Source: an uncultured Myxococcales bacterium (GTDB lineage Bacteria; Myxococcota_A; UBA9042). From it: a stretch of 7,933 bases of DNA. Of this stretch, positions 6,510 through 7,933 are shown piece by piece. The stretch spans positions 1 to 7,933 of the forward strand of contig CALGHC010000593.1 of the NCBI GenBank assembly GCA_937915965.1, read 5' to 3'. The first letter of the stretch is position 1, and every line of letters starts with the position of its first letter. Below the pieces are notes generated by a model, which was not told where the DNA came from, searched no databases, and saw only the letters and a program-made list of their open reading frames with translations. A program made the position numbers and the translations under genes.

Positions 6510-6778
6510 GGGGGCAGCTCCGTGGCAGACAAGGGCGGGGCGTCGGCACGCGGCCGTGCGCCCTCGATGCCACGTCAGCGTATCCCGCGCAAGGGCGCAG
6601 CCCGTCCCGCGATTCAGGTGGTGGATCCTGGTGTCAAAGACGGAGGTGCAAGAGCGCCGCGCGCGCGGATGGCGTGGCTCTGGCCTGGCGTTTGCAGCCA
6701 AACGACGCGACCGCGTAAGCTCGCGCCGTGGCGCTCGGCACGCGCGCCGCCACGGCACGACGCGCGCACGGGAATCGC
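6510..6778. promoter_or_regulatory. Divergent intergenic region between cysQ and the spermidine-synthase-like gene
   Basis: These 269 bp lie between two divergent starts. I see no convincing gene here; frames that cross it are Arg-rich and lack family features. It should contain the promoters of both flanking genes but no clear -35/-10 pair stands out. A perfect inverted repeat is present at 6689-6704 and is listed separately. Confidence 0.4.
6689..6704. other. Short perfect inverted repeat, possible operator
   Basis: CGTTTG, the 4-nt spacer CAGC, then CAAACG form a 6-bp palindromic pair. It lies 75 bp upstream of the ATG at 6779 and contains the only A/T-rich steps of the region. It has no T-run, so a terminator is unlikely; a regulator binding site is possible but unproven, and chance is a reasonable alternative. 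Confidence 0.3.
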
Positions 6779-7933
6779 ATGCTAGAGCGTTTCATTCCGC
6801 TGTTTTTGCTCATCACCGGCATGACCAGCCTGGTCTACGAGGTCGTGCTCGGTCGCTACCTCGCGCTCTATCTCGGTTCGTCCGGTGCCTCGCAGGCGAT
6901 CACGCTGGCGGCCTTCCTCGGCGGGCTTTCGGCCGGAGCGCTGGCCGCCGGTCGTTGGGGGCCGCGGTTGCTGGCGCGCCTGGGCGAGCCGGTGCTTGGC
7001 TACGCCCTGCTCGAAGGCGGCATCGGCATCTGGGCGCTGATCTTCCCGACGGCGGCGACCGCGCTCTTCGGCCTGGTCGGCGTCGACGGCAGTGGCCAGG
7101 ATCCGACGACGGTCGGCGCGATCGCGCTAAAGCTTGCCGTCGCAGCAGCGCTGTTGTTGCCGTTTGCGGCGCCGATGGGCGCGACCCTGCCGGTTCTGGC
7201 TGCGTGTGTGGACCGCCGCGACACCACGCGCGGGGTCGCCATCGTCTCGCGCTTCTACTATGTCAACGCGACCGGTGGCGCGTGTGGCGCGCTGCTGGCG
7301 GGCTTCTGGCTGATCGACAGCCTGGGCCTCGAGCTGCCCCTGACCCTCGCGGCGATCCTCAACATCGCGGTCGCGCTGACGGCGTATCGGATCTTCCGCG
7401 GCGCTCCCTCGGGCGCGATCCCTGACGCCGACGGAGCCGCAGCAACACCGCCAAGCGCCGCGGCAACACCGGCAAACGCCACAGGCAAGCCGGCGACGGC
7501 CGGCGGCGTGTGGCTCTTCGTTCTGGCCGCGGGTTGCACGGGATTCGTCACGTTGAGCTACGAGATCGTCTGGACCCGGCTGGCGGGGTTGCTGCTTGGG
7601 GCGAGCGTCTACGCCTTCGCGACCATGCTCTTCGTGGTCATCGCCGGCATCGCCGCCGGCAGCGCGGTCGCGACCCGCGCCCTCGCGCGCGGCTGGGCGC
7701 CGGACCGGCTGTTTTGGACCTCACAGGTCATCGCCGCGCTGGCCGCGCTGGTGCTGGTCGCGCGGCTGGGCGACCTGCCGGTCGAGCTGCTGCTGCTGCG
7801 CATCCGACTCGCGCCGCTTCCAGAGAACTACGGCCTGTGGCTGGCGATCGGTGGCGGCGACATCGCGCTTCACCTGGCTCCCGGCGCGCTCGCCCTCGGC
7901 GAGCATCGCCGCGAGGCAGACCTGCATCGCCGC
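6779..7933 (+). CDS. Fused membrane/spermidine-synthase-like protein (5' part, cut by the window end)
   Basis: The frame from ATG 6779 is open for 385 codons to the last base, so the protein is partial. The ribosome site is weak (GGGA at 6770-6773); an in-frame GTG at 6728 lacks any ribosome site. The visible part is an integral membrane region of about ten hydrophobic segments (roughly residues 5-22, 36-57, 72-90, 113-131, 163-179, 186-204, 244-262, 275-297, 313-328, 352-372). Family marks are GMTSLVYEVVLGRYL (14-28), PMGATLPVL (132-140) and the YYVNATGGACGALLAGF segment (160-176), all typical of the fused transporter-like/spermidine-synthase proteins whose methyltransferase-like domain follows the membrane part. 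Residues 250-300 repeat the pattern of 14-59 (SYEIVWTRLAGLLLG), an internal duplication joined by an Ala/Pro/Thr linker (about 208-242). The aminopropyltransferase-like domain would lie beyond the window, so polyamine synthesis cannot be confirmed. Confidence 0.88.
   Translation, partial: MLERFIPLFLLITGMTSLVYEVVLGRYLALYLGSSGASQAITLAAFLGGLSAGALAAGRWGPRLLARLGEPVLGYALLEGGIGIWALIFPTAATALFGLVGVDGSGQDPTTVGAIALKLAVAAALLLPFAAPMGATLPVLAACVDRRDTTRGVAIVSRFYYVNATGGACGALLAGFWLIDSLGLELPLTLAAILNIAVALTAYRIFRGAPSGAIPDADGAAATPPSAAATPANATGKPATAGGVWLFVLAAGCTGFVTLSYEIVWTRLAGLLLGASVYAFATMLFVVIAGIAAGSAVATRALARGWAPDRLFWTSQVIAALAALVLVARLGDLPVELLLLRIRLAPLPENYGLWLAIGGGDIALHLAPGALALGEHRREADLHRR

Noticed and set aside
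6510..6758. Upstream extension of cysQ by 83 residues
   Set aside because: It is Arg/His-rich with no similarity to the family; the ATG at 6509 has a ribosome site and gives a normal CysQ N-terminus.

Overview
The window is GC-rich double-stranded bacterial DNA carrying five genes, one of them cut by the right edge. The composition, the secreted Fibrinogen-like/stalk protein, and the lipoprotein with an acidic Asp/Ser/Gly linker, a pre-peptidase-like domain and a formylglycine-enzyme-like domain all suggest a myxobacterium-like organism (Myxococcota or a related former deltaproteobacterium). This taxonomic call is inference from style; there is no rRNA or marker gene here.

Layout from left to right. 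Positions 1-80 hold a 16-bp tandem array that contains the stop codon of the first gene. Positions 59-1852 (minus) encode a secreted protein with an N-terminal beta-type domain, a stalk and a C-terminal Fibrinogen-like domain. Positions 1919-3916 (minus) encode a probable surface lipoprotein, 66 bp upstream of the previous gene in transcription order, so the two are probably one operon of cell-surface proteins. Positions 3917-4074 are a divergent intergenic region. Positions 4075-5520 (plus) encode an intact aldehyde dehydrogenase. Positions 5543-5682 hold a second tandem array (15-bp and 10-bp units) between convergent genes. Positions 5682-6509 (minus) encode CysQ, the 3'(2'),5'-bisphosphate nucleotidase. 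Positions 6510-6778 are a second divergent intergenic region. From 6779 to the window end (plus) runs the membrane part of a spermidine-synthase-like fusion protein.

The two surface genes look like one functional unit. The aldehyde dehydrogenase, CysQ and the spermidine-synthase-like protein are housekeeping or metabolic types with no visible pathway link to each other or to the surface genes.

The most unusual feature is the density of short tandem repeats: a 16-bp array and a 15/10-bp array at gene 3' ends, an 18-bp array and an imperfect 15-bp array inside the lipoprotein linker, and a hexamer array in front of a signal peptide. The two 3'-end arrays share the core TCGCTGA on the minus strand. 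Through unit lengths that are not multiples of three, each presents TGA in all three minus-strand frames right at or after the natural stop. No mobile element, CRISPR array, tRNA or rRNA was seen.
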